DNA from: Symbiodinium natans
Lineage: Eukaryota; Sar; Dinophyceae; Suessiales; Symbiodiniaceae
DNA: 64,000 bases
Direction of reading: 5' to 3'
Assembly (NCBI GenBank): GCA_905221605.1
Contig: CAJNDS010002580.1
Location: forward strand, 125,001 to 189,000
Both the position numbers and the translations under genes were made by a program. Of the stretch, positions 44,664 through 55,015 are shown one piece after another (the first letter of the stretch is position 1; each line of letters starts with the position of its first letter). The notes beneath the pieces are model-generated. The model was not told where the DNA came from. It ran no database searches and saw nothing but the letters and a program-made list of their open reading frames with translations.

Positions 44664-45945
44664 TCAGTCAGATCGGCTGACGTCGAATGCGACCTCCGAG
44701 GAGGGGGAGGGGATGGAGATCGATAGGGACATGAAGAAAGCGTTCTCTGAGCCATGGTACGAAGCCGCACTACGTGGCTTGCTACCGCAGCTGCAGTGAT
44801 TCTTGCCGGATGCTCAGTGCATCGTCGTCTCTGCTGTCATACATCCTCCGACTGGGCCGTCTGTCGATTCCGGGCACTTCGAGTCTTAGAGTCTCAGAGT
44901 CTCAGAGTCTCATCAGGTTTTCAAGACACATCCTTTGCATCTTCAACCTTGGACGATTGCAGCCTGGAACCAGCACAGGAAATCAAGCTACGCGCAAAAA
45001 GCCTCGAAGCCGCAGGCAGCTTTAAACTTGGACTGTATCGGTTTGTATAAAACCTCATGTCGATGTATGTGACCCTGGCAGTCAATGACCGGCCGGGTTG
45101 GTTTTGATGACTTTGGGTCAGGATCAGGGTGCCTGGCGCCGGGAGTTAATCTGCTGAAGTAAGGTTTCATGTGAGGCGAGTTCCTACCGAGCGTACACGC
45201 GGTGAGGTGACTTCTTATGAGCAGGAACTTAAGTCGCCTTGCCAGCCAGTGCTGAGTCTGTGTTTTCTTGGAGTCTCAGGACTGTGTCTGGATTTCGAAG
45301 CTGCTGAGACTGGGATATGCCAAGCGGGAAATTGTGAACGCCTTGACTGACCTCAAGGTGAGCTACTCGCCAGCTGAGCTCCAGCGGTGGGCCTCTGGCT
45401 ATGACATTGTTGCCATTCAGGAAGCCGATCCGTTGTTTTGCGAGGCTTTGGGTGCGTTGAACCAGTGCATGGTGCGTGGACAGAACGATTTCGACGGCCG
45501 GGGAATGGAGGTGGAGTCCTGCTCAGCCCTGATACTGCGAAATGTGGAGTGCCTACGCCAGGAAAGTGCGACGCTAAGCTTCAAGCCTCGCCGTGGAGTG
45601 ACTGTATCTCGCGAGCATTTTGCGGTTCTCGTGGAACGGCCGGACGGGGAACAGTTGGTCCTTTGCTCAGTACACCTGCACGTGGCGGACATGATCCGCC
45701 AGCGTATGAAGCTCGTGGAATACTTGGAGCCGCTGCGAGCAGCATTGGAGTCTGCAGCTGGGCAGCGGGGCGATGGGCTGTTGAGGACGCCGTGCGTCCT
45801 CCTCGGTGACTTCAACATGGATCCGGCTGCATTCGAGGAGCTGTCTACTGAAGATCCATTTTGGAAGCAGTGCGCTTGCCAGCAGTGGTCACACTTTAGC
45901 TCTTCATTAGGGGCTTCTATGGAGACATTCTTTGATAGCCTGTGA
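44664..45945 (+). CDS. Endonuclease/exonuclease/phosphatase-family protein (partial)
   Basis: The main exon, about 45281-45945, follows 'tctcag' and carries family motifs in order. DIVAIQEAD has the metal-binding Glu. Then come LVLCSVHLH and, near the end, CVLLGDFNMD with the Asp/Asn pair. The family includes Mg-dependent nucleases, deadenylases and phosphatases acting on phosphodiester or phosphate bonds; the substrate is not predictable. Upstream exons are likely at about 44664-44798 (ATSEEGEGMEIDRDMKKAFS) and 44917-45040 (EPAQEIKLRAKSLEAAG, donor gtttgt). The first strand of the domain, with its usual Asn motif, must lie in an unseen exon. The final S-D-H motif is missing before the stop at 45943, so the 3' end is truncated or spliced onward. 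Confidence 0.68.
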
Positions 45946-45949
45946 CCGG

Positions 45950-46370
45950 TGGCGCCGCCGTTTAGATACTTTTTGGTTTTTGTTTCCTTTTCTTCTTTCA
46001 TCTTCTTCGACTTGGAGGTGGAGGGTTGAGATGACAAGATGCAGCTTAGGGTTCAGGTGGTTTACGGCTCAGGCTTCAGTAGAGTTCATCGCGGGGGTCA
46101 TTAAGGACAGCTGCGGACGTTTTATGGTTTAGGGTTGATGGTTGAGGCTGGATTTAGGCGCATCAGGTTTTGGAGTGAAGGGCTTTCGAGGCGTGTGTGC
46201 GGCTTCAGGGCAGTAAGTTTTGCTTTTTTGGGTCTAGGATCTGGGTTTGTTCCGGGCAAGGCTGTCTTTTTGGTTTGTAGAATGCGTCTCGTTAGGGATT
46301 GTGATTTCGGGTTAACACAGGCTTGGGGTTTAGAAGGTTGGGGGTGTGAACTGAGCTTGTCCAAGGTTTC
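45950..46370. other. Non-coding, weakly telomere-like
   Basis: G/T-rich sequence with scattered ggtttagggttg-type units around 46120-46140 and 46310-46350. No gene is supported. Confidence 0.4.
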
Positions 46371-46499
46371 GGCCTATTGTGCCAGCTGGTGGTGCCACGG
46401 CGCACTGGTCGAATCCAAGTGCTCAGGGCGACTTCGCCGTGGCCACGTCGGGCCGATGGCGAGGCAGGGGAGGGATTCTAAGCCTCCTATGTAAACCCG

Positions 46500-46930
46500 T
46501 CCAAGCCCCCGAACCTCTCAAGTGGAAAAGCCTCCTACTCCGAACACGTGCTGCAGGCAAGGCACTGGGAAGTCCAAGCTTCGAAAGCTTCGAGCGCTAT
46601 GCTGCGCAAGTCTCTCAGGCAGTCACTGGGGTGAGGGGGGATGGTGCTGCACAACTTTCTCCGGAAACTTAGACATTGTGAGATCATGCATATGTCGAAT
46701 CGTGCCCTTGAGGCCTTGAGCCAGCAAATGCGTCTGAAGGATATGCATCGGCGCTGCCGCGAGGTTTTGCTGCTTCGTGTGCGGTATGCTGAACTTGCCG
46801 TGGACCAGACATTCTTGAAGCTCCCTTCAAGGTTCGATCAGGCCTGCTGGAAGTGGAGAACTCCCTTTCTAACGCGGTGCATGACGCCATCCTGCTGCAA
46901 TCGGCTGGAGACAAGGTGCTTCGGACACCT
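46500..46930 (+). CDS. Exon-like blocks of an unrecognised gene
   Basis: About 46550-46630 reads SPSFESFERYAAQVSQAVTG and is followed by the donor gtgagg. About 46685-46820 reads LEALSQQMRLKDMHRRCREV and on to AELAVDQTFLK. About 46831-46930 in another frame reads LLEVENSLSNAVHDAILLQS. All are helical and consistent with one protein, but no family is recognised. The sequence from 46940 to 47930 is GC-rich at first and holds nothing further that I can support. Confidence 0.35.
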
Positions 46931-47934
46931 TAGCAGGGGGGGAGCGGGAGGAGCCATAAGGAAACATCCAGGAAGGCAGCGGGACATCGTTGTGAGTGTT
47001 GTTTTCTGGCCGGTTTTTGGTGGGTTTCGAGGAGCCGCTGCGCGCCGCTCGCCTGCAGCTGCTCCGCGCCGAGCGTTGCCTGGACCGGTCCCTGCGCCGC
47101 AGCGCGGCCCCGCTGCGCCGGACGCTGCTGCCGCTCCCCCCGGCGTTACCTCGTGTTTTCTGCCGTTTTTTAATGCGTCCTTTTTGAGAGACCTCTCGTG
47201 TGGTAGCCGAGGAACTCGGACCACCGGCCCCTGCGCTTTGAGGGCGTGCTTTCCGAAGAGGCAGGGTCCCGGTTCACTGCCATCGCTTGCAGATTCCCGG
47301 CATAGGCATAGGCTCTGACCTTTTCCCACATTGCCAGGTCGCCTGAAAGGGGGTGAGCGGCGCCTGGAACTTGGCCCAACGACTTTCTAAGTAGGTATTG
47401 TTCGTCTGCCTTATCGTCACAGCAAAGCTTCTGTGCATCAATTTAGCCACTTGGGGCGCAGCCACACGGTGTGGATAAAAGGCTATGGTCCGCTTCTCGA
47501 TTCGTTGAATGCAGGTACCATGCAGTCGCATGTTATCACATGTTGCGTCGTTTCGACTCACTAGCTGCCAAGCGTTGCCAGCTCCTTCGGCCCATGAGAA
47601 GAACAGAGCAACCATGAGTAAGGTGTGCTTAGCGTGATATGGCCCGTTAGTCACTACGGCCACCCGGACTGTACACGTGGATCAGCAAAAAGCATCTTGA
47701 GGGTTGACAACGGCAGAAGCGCTTTGGTGGGGTTTGTTGATCTGCGAACGCCGTCAGCCGGCAGAATGCTGCGAAGAGGGCGTATCGCGAAGAGCTCAGC
47801 ATGAGACCCACAGCATGAGACCAAGACGTAGCGAGTACGGATGGGAATGTTGGATTATTGAATGCATCTGCTTTGCCAGAAGATACCTTGAAGTTTTGGG
47901 GATGTCACCAGGTGCATCGAATCATGGACAACTG

Positions 47935-50900
47935 ATGATTGACTACAGCGAGTCATGGCTCATCCTCACACTCTTCAAGTGGAAAGGCCTTGGCCAAATA
48001 AGCTCCGATGCCACAGCTTCGCCACAGCTTCGCATGGCCAATTGCAGGATCCGTCTTCCCCCGGTCCTGCCTCTTCGCGGTGCCCGCCGCCTTGATCACC
48101 GTCTTCCTCGTGCAGGTGATCGGGTCAGAGCTTGCTGCTGTTCCACCGTGTTCCACCGTGTTCCACCGTGTTCTGCCGTGTTCTGCCGTGTTCTGCCGCG
48201 TTCCGCCAATCTTCATCAGACTCATTGGCATAGGCTCAAGATGCGCTGGAAGTCGACCTGCGACAGGACAATGCCGACATTTGCTCGCATGAACGACAGT
48301 TGCCGCTCAATCTGCGTGTTGTTTTCTCAGGAGCTTGGATTGCTGGATGCTCACCGGAGTCAGCTGTGGATCATCTCTCTAGGCCGGTACCGCAACTTCT
48401 CTAGCCTTTCACTTTAATTGCTCTTCATGGCAAGTTCGCCAGCCAGCAAGTGTGAAGGTGTCCTTCATGCTCTTCTTGTCTTTCGCATCCAACGAGCAGC
48501 GCGCCTACAGGGATTCAATGCAAATCCTGAGTCTCCTGGCATTGCTCGTGCAACGAATTCGGAGAGGAGACCTTGATTTCACTACGTTTGTTGTCGAAGC
48601 TAACGATCCATTGTACTGTCGGCAATGTTCTGCAGTGAGGAGTTGCCAGCTTGGCCACGAGAAAATTTTGAAATCACCCCATTTCAAAAGTCACTGTTGA
48701 GTTGTCCGGAGGCTATGGAGCGCTTCTGGGAAGGGACCGGCTTGCTGCACCAGGAGGGGCTGGTGGACATCTTTAGTCTCCGCACCTTGCGTTCACATTG
48801 CTCACATTGGTCATATTCTTCACATTCTTCACATTGTTCACACAGGTTGACATTGTTCACACATGAAAACAGCGCTTGCTGGCTTCCTGTGCAGATGCGG
48901 GGAGAGTGGTTCGATGCCGTGAGTTGCTGTGTGACATTCTCGCGAGCATCTATGCCAATAAGGCAGGTCGCTCAGACACTGCTACTAGTACCAAGGATGC
49001 TCCTTGCGACTGCTTGCTGCTCTGATCATACTTCCTTGAGGCCTCAAGAGACAATGAGATTCCGACATGCGATCGTGCGCCCAGAGCTTGGAGACAGACA
49101 CACAGACATTTGTGCTGATCTGCAGGTCATTTTATATACTAAGCAGATAAGACAGCATGTCCGCGAAAGATGTTGCAAGAAAGGAAGACGGAAGTTTGTG
49201 TGTTATCAGCACATACTTGTGGAGAAAAAAAAACCTGGGCAGGGGACAGGGCGTTTAAATTGGGTCCAAACCGCCTTCGACTGTGCGGGGAAGGGGGGGG
49301 GAGCGGCAAATGAAAGAAGGTTATGGCTGAGGACAAAGACTCTCAGACCATGAGTGGGCTGCTTTGCGAAAATCCGGTACGAAATTCGAGTATCTAGGCC
49401 CTACGTAGGCAACCCCAAAACCTGAAGCCGCATGTGGGTGTTGTTGAAAGAATCAGGGCCCCTTAAAGCGTACCTTTCCTGACAAACAGGATTGCACCAA
49501 GGGGCACCAATTTGGAACAGACCCCCATGGACGCCCGAGAAAACCATTTTCGCAAACCCCTTCAACCCTGATCGTCACAAGCGTCCCTTTTGACTATCCC
49601 AAATTTATTCGCGATTCCCTTTTCTGTAGCCACAATGGCACCCTTTAAGATAACCACAAAGTGACTCCCTGTTTCTGGTGCAGGGCAGAAAGGCCATGCT
49701 TGAGGTGTAACACCGCTTGCCAAGTCAGGTCTAATGAGCCTCTGCCATGGAAGTGCGCTGGAGGAGATTGGAGGCATAGGATTTTTGTGGGCCTGGAAGT
49801 AAGGGTATCGTCTTCCTTGCACTTGTCGATCTGGTCTATGCCTTGGCTATGGTTCTACAGGCGAAGATGGCGACTTTTGCGAAACCATCGCTTCTTGTCA
49901 TGCACAGACGATGTTCCAAATGGCTCCAAGTGGCAGTTCAATGTGATGGATGAACAATCAGAGCGCACAACTGAGGATTCGCATGGATTAGCCACTCTCA
50001 CCTTGGAGCACTTGACGGACTGTGCTGAGGCGTGGGGTACAAGCTGCGGTTTCGCACATTCCGCGACTTTCTTGCAAGCGCTTCGCGCATCTGCCTTGGC
50101 CAAACCTCATGCCGAAGGTCCTAAGTGCACCAAGCGCGCAACAGGATGCCTGCTGCTATCTGCTGCTGGCAGGGTGGCAGGGCCCCAAACTTTGGGCCTC
50201 AATCCAACTCGTCGGTGCCGAACATGGCCAAACCCAACATCGGAACGCCACTGCCCTCAATGATAGCCCAGTGCCATCCGGTACTTCTTTGGTGATCACA
50301 GCGGGGCTTTCAACCAATCTGTGGAAGACGGTTTCCTGACGACCCATCGCGTCGCCAAAAAGTCGCAAAGGTGCCCGTGCGCCTCATTCCATGCACGTGG
50401 GGCAAAAGCTAAGTTTGAACATTGGCAAGCGGGGTTTCGCTTCAGTACCGTTGTTCATGGGTCGTGCACTCCTTGGGTCCAGCAGTCGCCTGTCAGGAGT
50501 ACGATTTCAATCGGGTCGAGGTGCTGTTGCACATGATCCAGCCTCTTAGCAAGACGTATTTTACCTTCTTCGAGCGGTCACTCAGATGACATGATGAGTG
50601 GAGTCCATTTTGCACATCTCACATGTACCAAGGTCGCTAATCACTCACAACCTGGATGTCGGAGTGTTGACGCTTTCTAGCACACATGGCGCCCTCGGTG
50701 GCGTGTCTGTTGTGCACAGCATCCACAGACTTGGGCAACCATGTGCAGTTGATCAGAGCCAAGGAAAGTGCAACCTCCCATCCTATCGCGAGTCTATCAG
50801 ACCCTCTCCAGAGGATTCGTGAATCTTTTAAATGCTAAGAAAATTGCGGACACAAGGCCCGCCTGCACAGCCTTTTTTTGTAGGTTGTCTTCGAGATATT

Positions 50901-53900
50901 TCGTTGCATGCCTGTGAACTGTTTGCAGCGCTTGCTTGCTTGTCAGGTTTCCGTTTCCCTTTGCACAGCTGATTTCGGCGCTTTTGCTACAGCCCCTGCT
51001 GTGAACTGCAGTGACTGTGCATCATGCAACCAACTGTGTTACACGACATGACCCGGCTGCCGAGGTTCTTACACGTTGCGGGAACCTTGGTTTTTGGTTC
51101 ACCTTGGCTCCGAGGATGAGGTTGCAAGAGAGCCCCACGTTCGCCATCTGAGCAAGGTATTGCTTCCAGTTCTAATCTCCGCGGTGATTTCCCAAGCTTC
51201 CTTCTTAGTTCTTAGAAGTCGTGAACGGTTGCAAGATGGAGACAAGCTTGGGCGCAAGCCATGCCTTGTCGTAACTCAACTGATCTCAAGTGGTGCCTTG
51301 AGGCATGGTTAGCCTTCACATTCACGTTTCTTCCAATCTTCTCGATGTCCTGGCCTCGACCGCTGGAGAGATGTGAGAGCATCGAAGAGAGAGGAAGGGA
51401 GAGAGGGGGAGAGCGCTAGACAGAGAGAGAGAGAGAGAGACGTAGCCATTTTGGCTCAAGGCTCAATTCGATCGGCTAGCTGTGGATTTCGCCATGGCTT
51501 CGAAGCCCAAACCGGAACCAAAGAAGTCAGAGAAGCAGAAAGAGCCCCCTCCAGCGAAGACTGGATCGGCAGCTAGCGAGCCCTCTACAAAGAAAGCTAG
51601 GTTTGAAAAGCCTGCGGAGAAACTCCCAGCGAAGACCGAGGACAAGCCAACAGAGGAGCTCATCTCGGACTACGAGGACGACGGCCCCGAAGCCTGGAGT
51701 GGAATCTTCGGCGGCCAAAGTGGAGAGCGCGAGCAAGCCTACATCCAGTTACAGGTGGTCGAAGTGAACTTTGCCAATGAAGACGGAGAAGCAGAGACCC
51801 TCGAAGGCGGCTTCACAACGCCTGGCATCAAGGGAACCGCTGACGAGTACGACTTCTACGCCAGGGATCAGCCGGTAGCTCCACATGACCTTGCTGTGCA
51901 CTTCGCATCGCGCACCAATGCGATCCAGCACAACGCTGATCTCCTGCAGAAGCACACCAGGGTTGCCCCGTACCTGGCAAGCCTGTTCTCGGCGGCGTTC
52001 GAGACGGGCATCATGATAGGGGGTGCGCCTACCATCGCCTCAAAGAAGTCGGAGCTCTTTGTGGATCCCGAGAACTGTGATGTGTATGAGCCGGAGCACT
52101 TCATCTTTGACAACCTCCGACAAAAAGGCAGAAGACTTCGTCCAGAGAAGCAGCCAAGGCACTTCGGAAGTTCAACAACAAGTTCTTCAAAAGTGTGGGT
52201 CAGCTGCTAATGGCCGTAGTGGTCAACTCGTTCAGCAGGACACATGTGGTGTCTCCCAGTCGCCATGGAGATTTCGGCTCCACGAGTGCGAACTCAGAGA
52301 TCACGGTCAAGACGAGGTCTGTCCTTCAGATAGCAGTGGACGCCCTGGACGAGATCTGTAAGATGGTACATGGGAAAGACTATGTCTCAGAAGAAAGCAT
52401 GGAGCTAGATGATGAAATGCTCATCAAGCTCCTTTACTGTCTCTCGAAAAGTCTAAGTCGGCGTTCCCTAGCGTACAAGCAGATCATCATGTTGCGAATG
52501 AAGGAGAATCGACTCCCTGATCTTCCGTACTTCATGGTTTGTGGCTGGAAGATGGGCGATGTGGAAGGGATCTCCGGCCCTTGCTGGATCCAATGTCATT
52601 ACCGTCTGCCCTTGAACGAGGAGGCAAAGAACCGTGTGCGTGACGGTCCATACTATCTGAGGACCGGACTGCGCGCGGCTAAGAAGATAGCCTCGGCCGC
52701 GCCTATCGGGGCGTTGCTGATCCCATCGGTAAAGAACGCCGTCGCGGGTTATACCGCCGCCTTGGCACCCGTTCGTAACAGTGCCAGGGGTGCTCGAGGA
52801 ACAGCCTAGTAGCTCTTTGTCGGCAAACTTCCTGGTCCAGCAAGAGGCAGTAATGGCCACCCAAGCCATGCAAGCACTAGACGAATGGCTGTCCAACAGA
52901 TGGGGAGAACCCATCTACCTCATTGACGCGCAAACAGGGGGAGCCACCCCGGACGAAATACCCACACCTGACACCCTCCCCTGGCACCCCCCACCACACA
53001 AACCACACACCATCACCACCGACGATGCACAACACCCACCACACCTACCGTCACACCACCACCACACCAGTCCTGGAGGGCAAGGTGAACCCACAGAGGA
53101 GTTCACCTCACCGAGAAGCGAAACGTCGGAGGAAGGGCGAACGATAACACATGGGGGACTACAACGCCGCGGTTCCCAACTACCCGATCACGACTCAAGA
53201 CGCCGAAGAACACATGAAGGGGCAAGCAGTGATTAGAATAGACCCAACAACGCCAGCCAGAAAGGGGACATAGAGTGGGGGACCTCAAATGTGGTGTGTT
53301 GGTAGGATGCCGTCAAAAACCTGCCCCTTTACTACTGGTTTGTTTGCAACGAGGAAAGCCACAACCCTTGGCCAGGCGGAGTAGATGAGCAGGGTAGTCA
53401 ACAGCCGGAACAACTCTGCCGCGTACAGAAGGCATAGTCTGCACAGGAAGTACAGAGTGGGAAACCTCAACAAGTTGGGGAATTGCGGGGGGATTGGGGT
53501 TTGAAGGATTCAGGTTTCATCGGGTTCACACACCGGTTGACACATGAGGGGCACCACATTCCTGTGACACGTTTGGTGGGCCACGAATACCGTGGGCCTT
53601 CCGATCAGACGGACCCTTGGACGTCGCGCGCCTCTCGGGGCGGCCTTCCCTTCGGGGGGGGCTATGCGTGCCGGAGAGAGAGAGAGAGAGAGACAGATCT
53701 CGGGGAGTTTTCGGACAGGTTGCACCAGGTTCCGGGGATTTGGGGATTTCTGACAGGGGTAACAGACAGAGCAGGGGAAGAAAACAGTAGCCGCGGGATG
53801 ACCAGCCAAGCATAGTAGGGCTGTCAGGACCAGGGAATGAAGCTAGAGCCGGGATGTGGGGTTATAGTGTAAGAATGCCAGTGAGGGGGAAGCTTCATGA

Positions 53901-54677
53901 CCTGACTACAAGCAAAGACAGCAGACCGTGTTTTTTCCCCGCAAGGAAGTATAAGTTGTGTATGGGGTTAGAGGGTGACCGTCTTTCTCAACACGAAACC
54001 GGGGGAAGTCCACGCGACAGGCCAGAAATCGGGGCGAGATCGAATCGCGCTCGCAAACGGTGCCCACGCCTAACCGAGTACGCGCCTGTCGTTGTGGTAT
54101 CACCGGACCTAACTCAACCTCGGGCGCGCTTCGAGCGCGGGGGGTCTCCCCCTATGCCCAGCAGAAGAAGAAGACAGAGATCTGGTGACCACGTCTCCCT
54201 CCAAGCCCCAACCAAAGAAGGAGAGTTTTGTTCCGACGTTTGGCAATTATATTGTGCGATTGTGACTAGTGTTACAGTTCGCTCCTTTATCAGTTTTGCG
54301 TAGCTCATAGTCTTCAACGTTCAATATACGCGAAGGCGACCATTGATTGAAACTTGAAAGATTTAGGCTGGCATGTGGCCAGCAATCGCATGCCATGGAC
54401 TTTGCTGTGAAAACGTGTTTCTGTTTGTGCAGCCAGATGAAAGCGTCACGCTCTTTGTGCGACGCGTGCTTTTGTTGCCCCGCATTTAGTGGCATGATTT
54501 TGGAAGGCTGCCCAAGCCATACCCTCACTGCGTCTAGGTATGTCTTAAGTATGTCTAGGTGCAGTGGCGAACCGGACACCATGCGGCCATGGCAGGTGCT
54601 GCCTCAACTACATTGGAGTTGAGCTTGAGAACCCCTTTGGTCGTGACGCTAACGACTTGCCCTTGAAGCACTTCCAG
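47935..54677 (+). CDS. Bestrophin-like anion channel, at least 13 exons
   Basis: Exons follow bestrophin order. 47935-47986 MIDYSESWLILTLFKWKG. 48048-48115 SVFPRSCLFAVPAALITVFL (first membrane segment after the W-K-G-S motif). 48331-48382 ELGLLDAHRSQLW. About 48458-48505 SFMLFLSFASNEQ. 48712-48753 AMERFWEGTGLLHQ. 48895-48966 MRGEWFDAVSCCVTFS. 49051-49078 MRFRHAIV. 49729-49773 RLMSLCHGSALEEIG. About 49937-50029. 50497-50541 NRVEVLLHMIQ. About 50743-50857 QPPILSRVYQTLSRG. 50947-50992 RFPFPFAQLISALLLQ. 54596-54677 NYIGVELENPFGRDANDLPL, the conserved C-terminal motif. Bestrophins are membrane chloride/bicarbonate channels. Several introns start with GC. One exon (near 50768) needs a 1-base correction to stay in frame. 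The exon between 50992 and 54596 that should hold the last membrane segment was not found. That gap holds a retrocopy. Confidence 0.75.
48141..48210. repeat. 10-bp tandem repeat (gtgttccacc / gtgttctgcc)
   Basis: About seven units, three of gtgttccacc followed by variants gtgttctgcc, inside the second intron of the bestrophin-like gene. Confidence 0.85.
48789..48865. repeat. 9-bp tandem repeat (ttcacattg)
   Basis: About seven imperfect units of ttcacattg / ttcacattc in the intron between the RFWEG exon and the MRGEWFD exon of the bestrophin-like gene. Confidence 0.8.
51371..51440. repeat. Purine (GA) tract
   Basis: A gag/gaga-rich stretch ending in a pure (GA)n that abuts the relict spliced leader. 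Confidence 0.9.
51441..51460 (+). other. Relict dinoflagellate spliced leader
   Basis: cgtagccattttggctcaag is an exact match to the last 20 bases of the 22-base dinoflagellate spliced leader that is trans-spliced onto mRNAs. Here it sits in genomic DNA, 33 bases before an ATG, and is not followed by the GT donor expected in an SL RNA gene. It therefore marks the 5' end of a reverse-transcribed, reinserted mRNA. Confidence 0.92.
51494..53236 (+). pseudogene. Intronless retrocopy of a spliced-leader mRNA, frameshifted
   Basis: The ATG at 51494 (context gccatgg) opens a Lys/Pro/Glu-rich N-terminus (MASKPKPEPKKSEKQKEPP), an acidic stretch and a folded-looking region (AVHFASRTNAIQHNADLLQK; EHFIFDNLRQK at about 52120). 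Sense then jumps twice within 40 bases, through KAEDFVQ, into a third frame that stays open to 52809 (KALRKFNNKFFKSVGQLLM; PDLPYFMVCGWKMGDVEGIS). Two 1-base insertions explain this. A further frame, 52781-53236, overlaps the end and continues (ALDEWLSNRWGEPIYLIDAQ). About 1.7 kb without an intron, among genes with exons of 50-150 bases, together with the relict leader, shows an mRNA origin. The protein family is unknown to me. No poly(A) tail or target duplication was found. Confidence 0.75.
53240..54590. other. Intronic sequence without supported gene; GA microsatellite
   Basis: It contains (GA)n at 53671-53692. An open frame at 53854-54303 is basic and Pro-rich with no motif. It may include the 3' end of the retrocopied transcript, but no boundary is visible. 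Confidence 0.4.
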
Positions 54678-55015
54678 GTGCCCCGATGGTTTTCCGATGG
54701 GGTCAAGAACTACCAAGTCACCGGCTATGTTTTGCTTGACGATGCATGGAGTTGGCCTTTTTTATTGGCCCCGCCGTAGCATGCCAACATGGAAATGTCA
54801 TGGAATCAGGTAGGCATGAAGGCATCTTGAGGGATGTGTAGAGTGTAGTGACTCCGGCATATAAATCGCGGATACGTTCTTAAACAAGTAAAGACTCGCA
54901 GTAGGACTTTACGATGTTCTTCCACCTGCACACGCACACATGCACACACGTACACTTCAGTCAGCCTTTGCTTGTCGTGCCACCTCCTGGCATATCTTGG
55001 CGAGCTGTCTTTGCC

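Noticed and set aside
47704-48417. A single 237-codon gene in one frame
   Set aside because: Only short parts (47935-47986, 48331-48382) are meaningful, as bestrophin exons. The rest is intron, including a 10-bp tandem repeat.
51441-51460. A spliced-leader RNA gene
   Set aside because: The leader is followed by gctcaattcg, not by a GT donor, and no Sm-like site or tandem SL units are present. It is a relict in a retrocopy.
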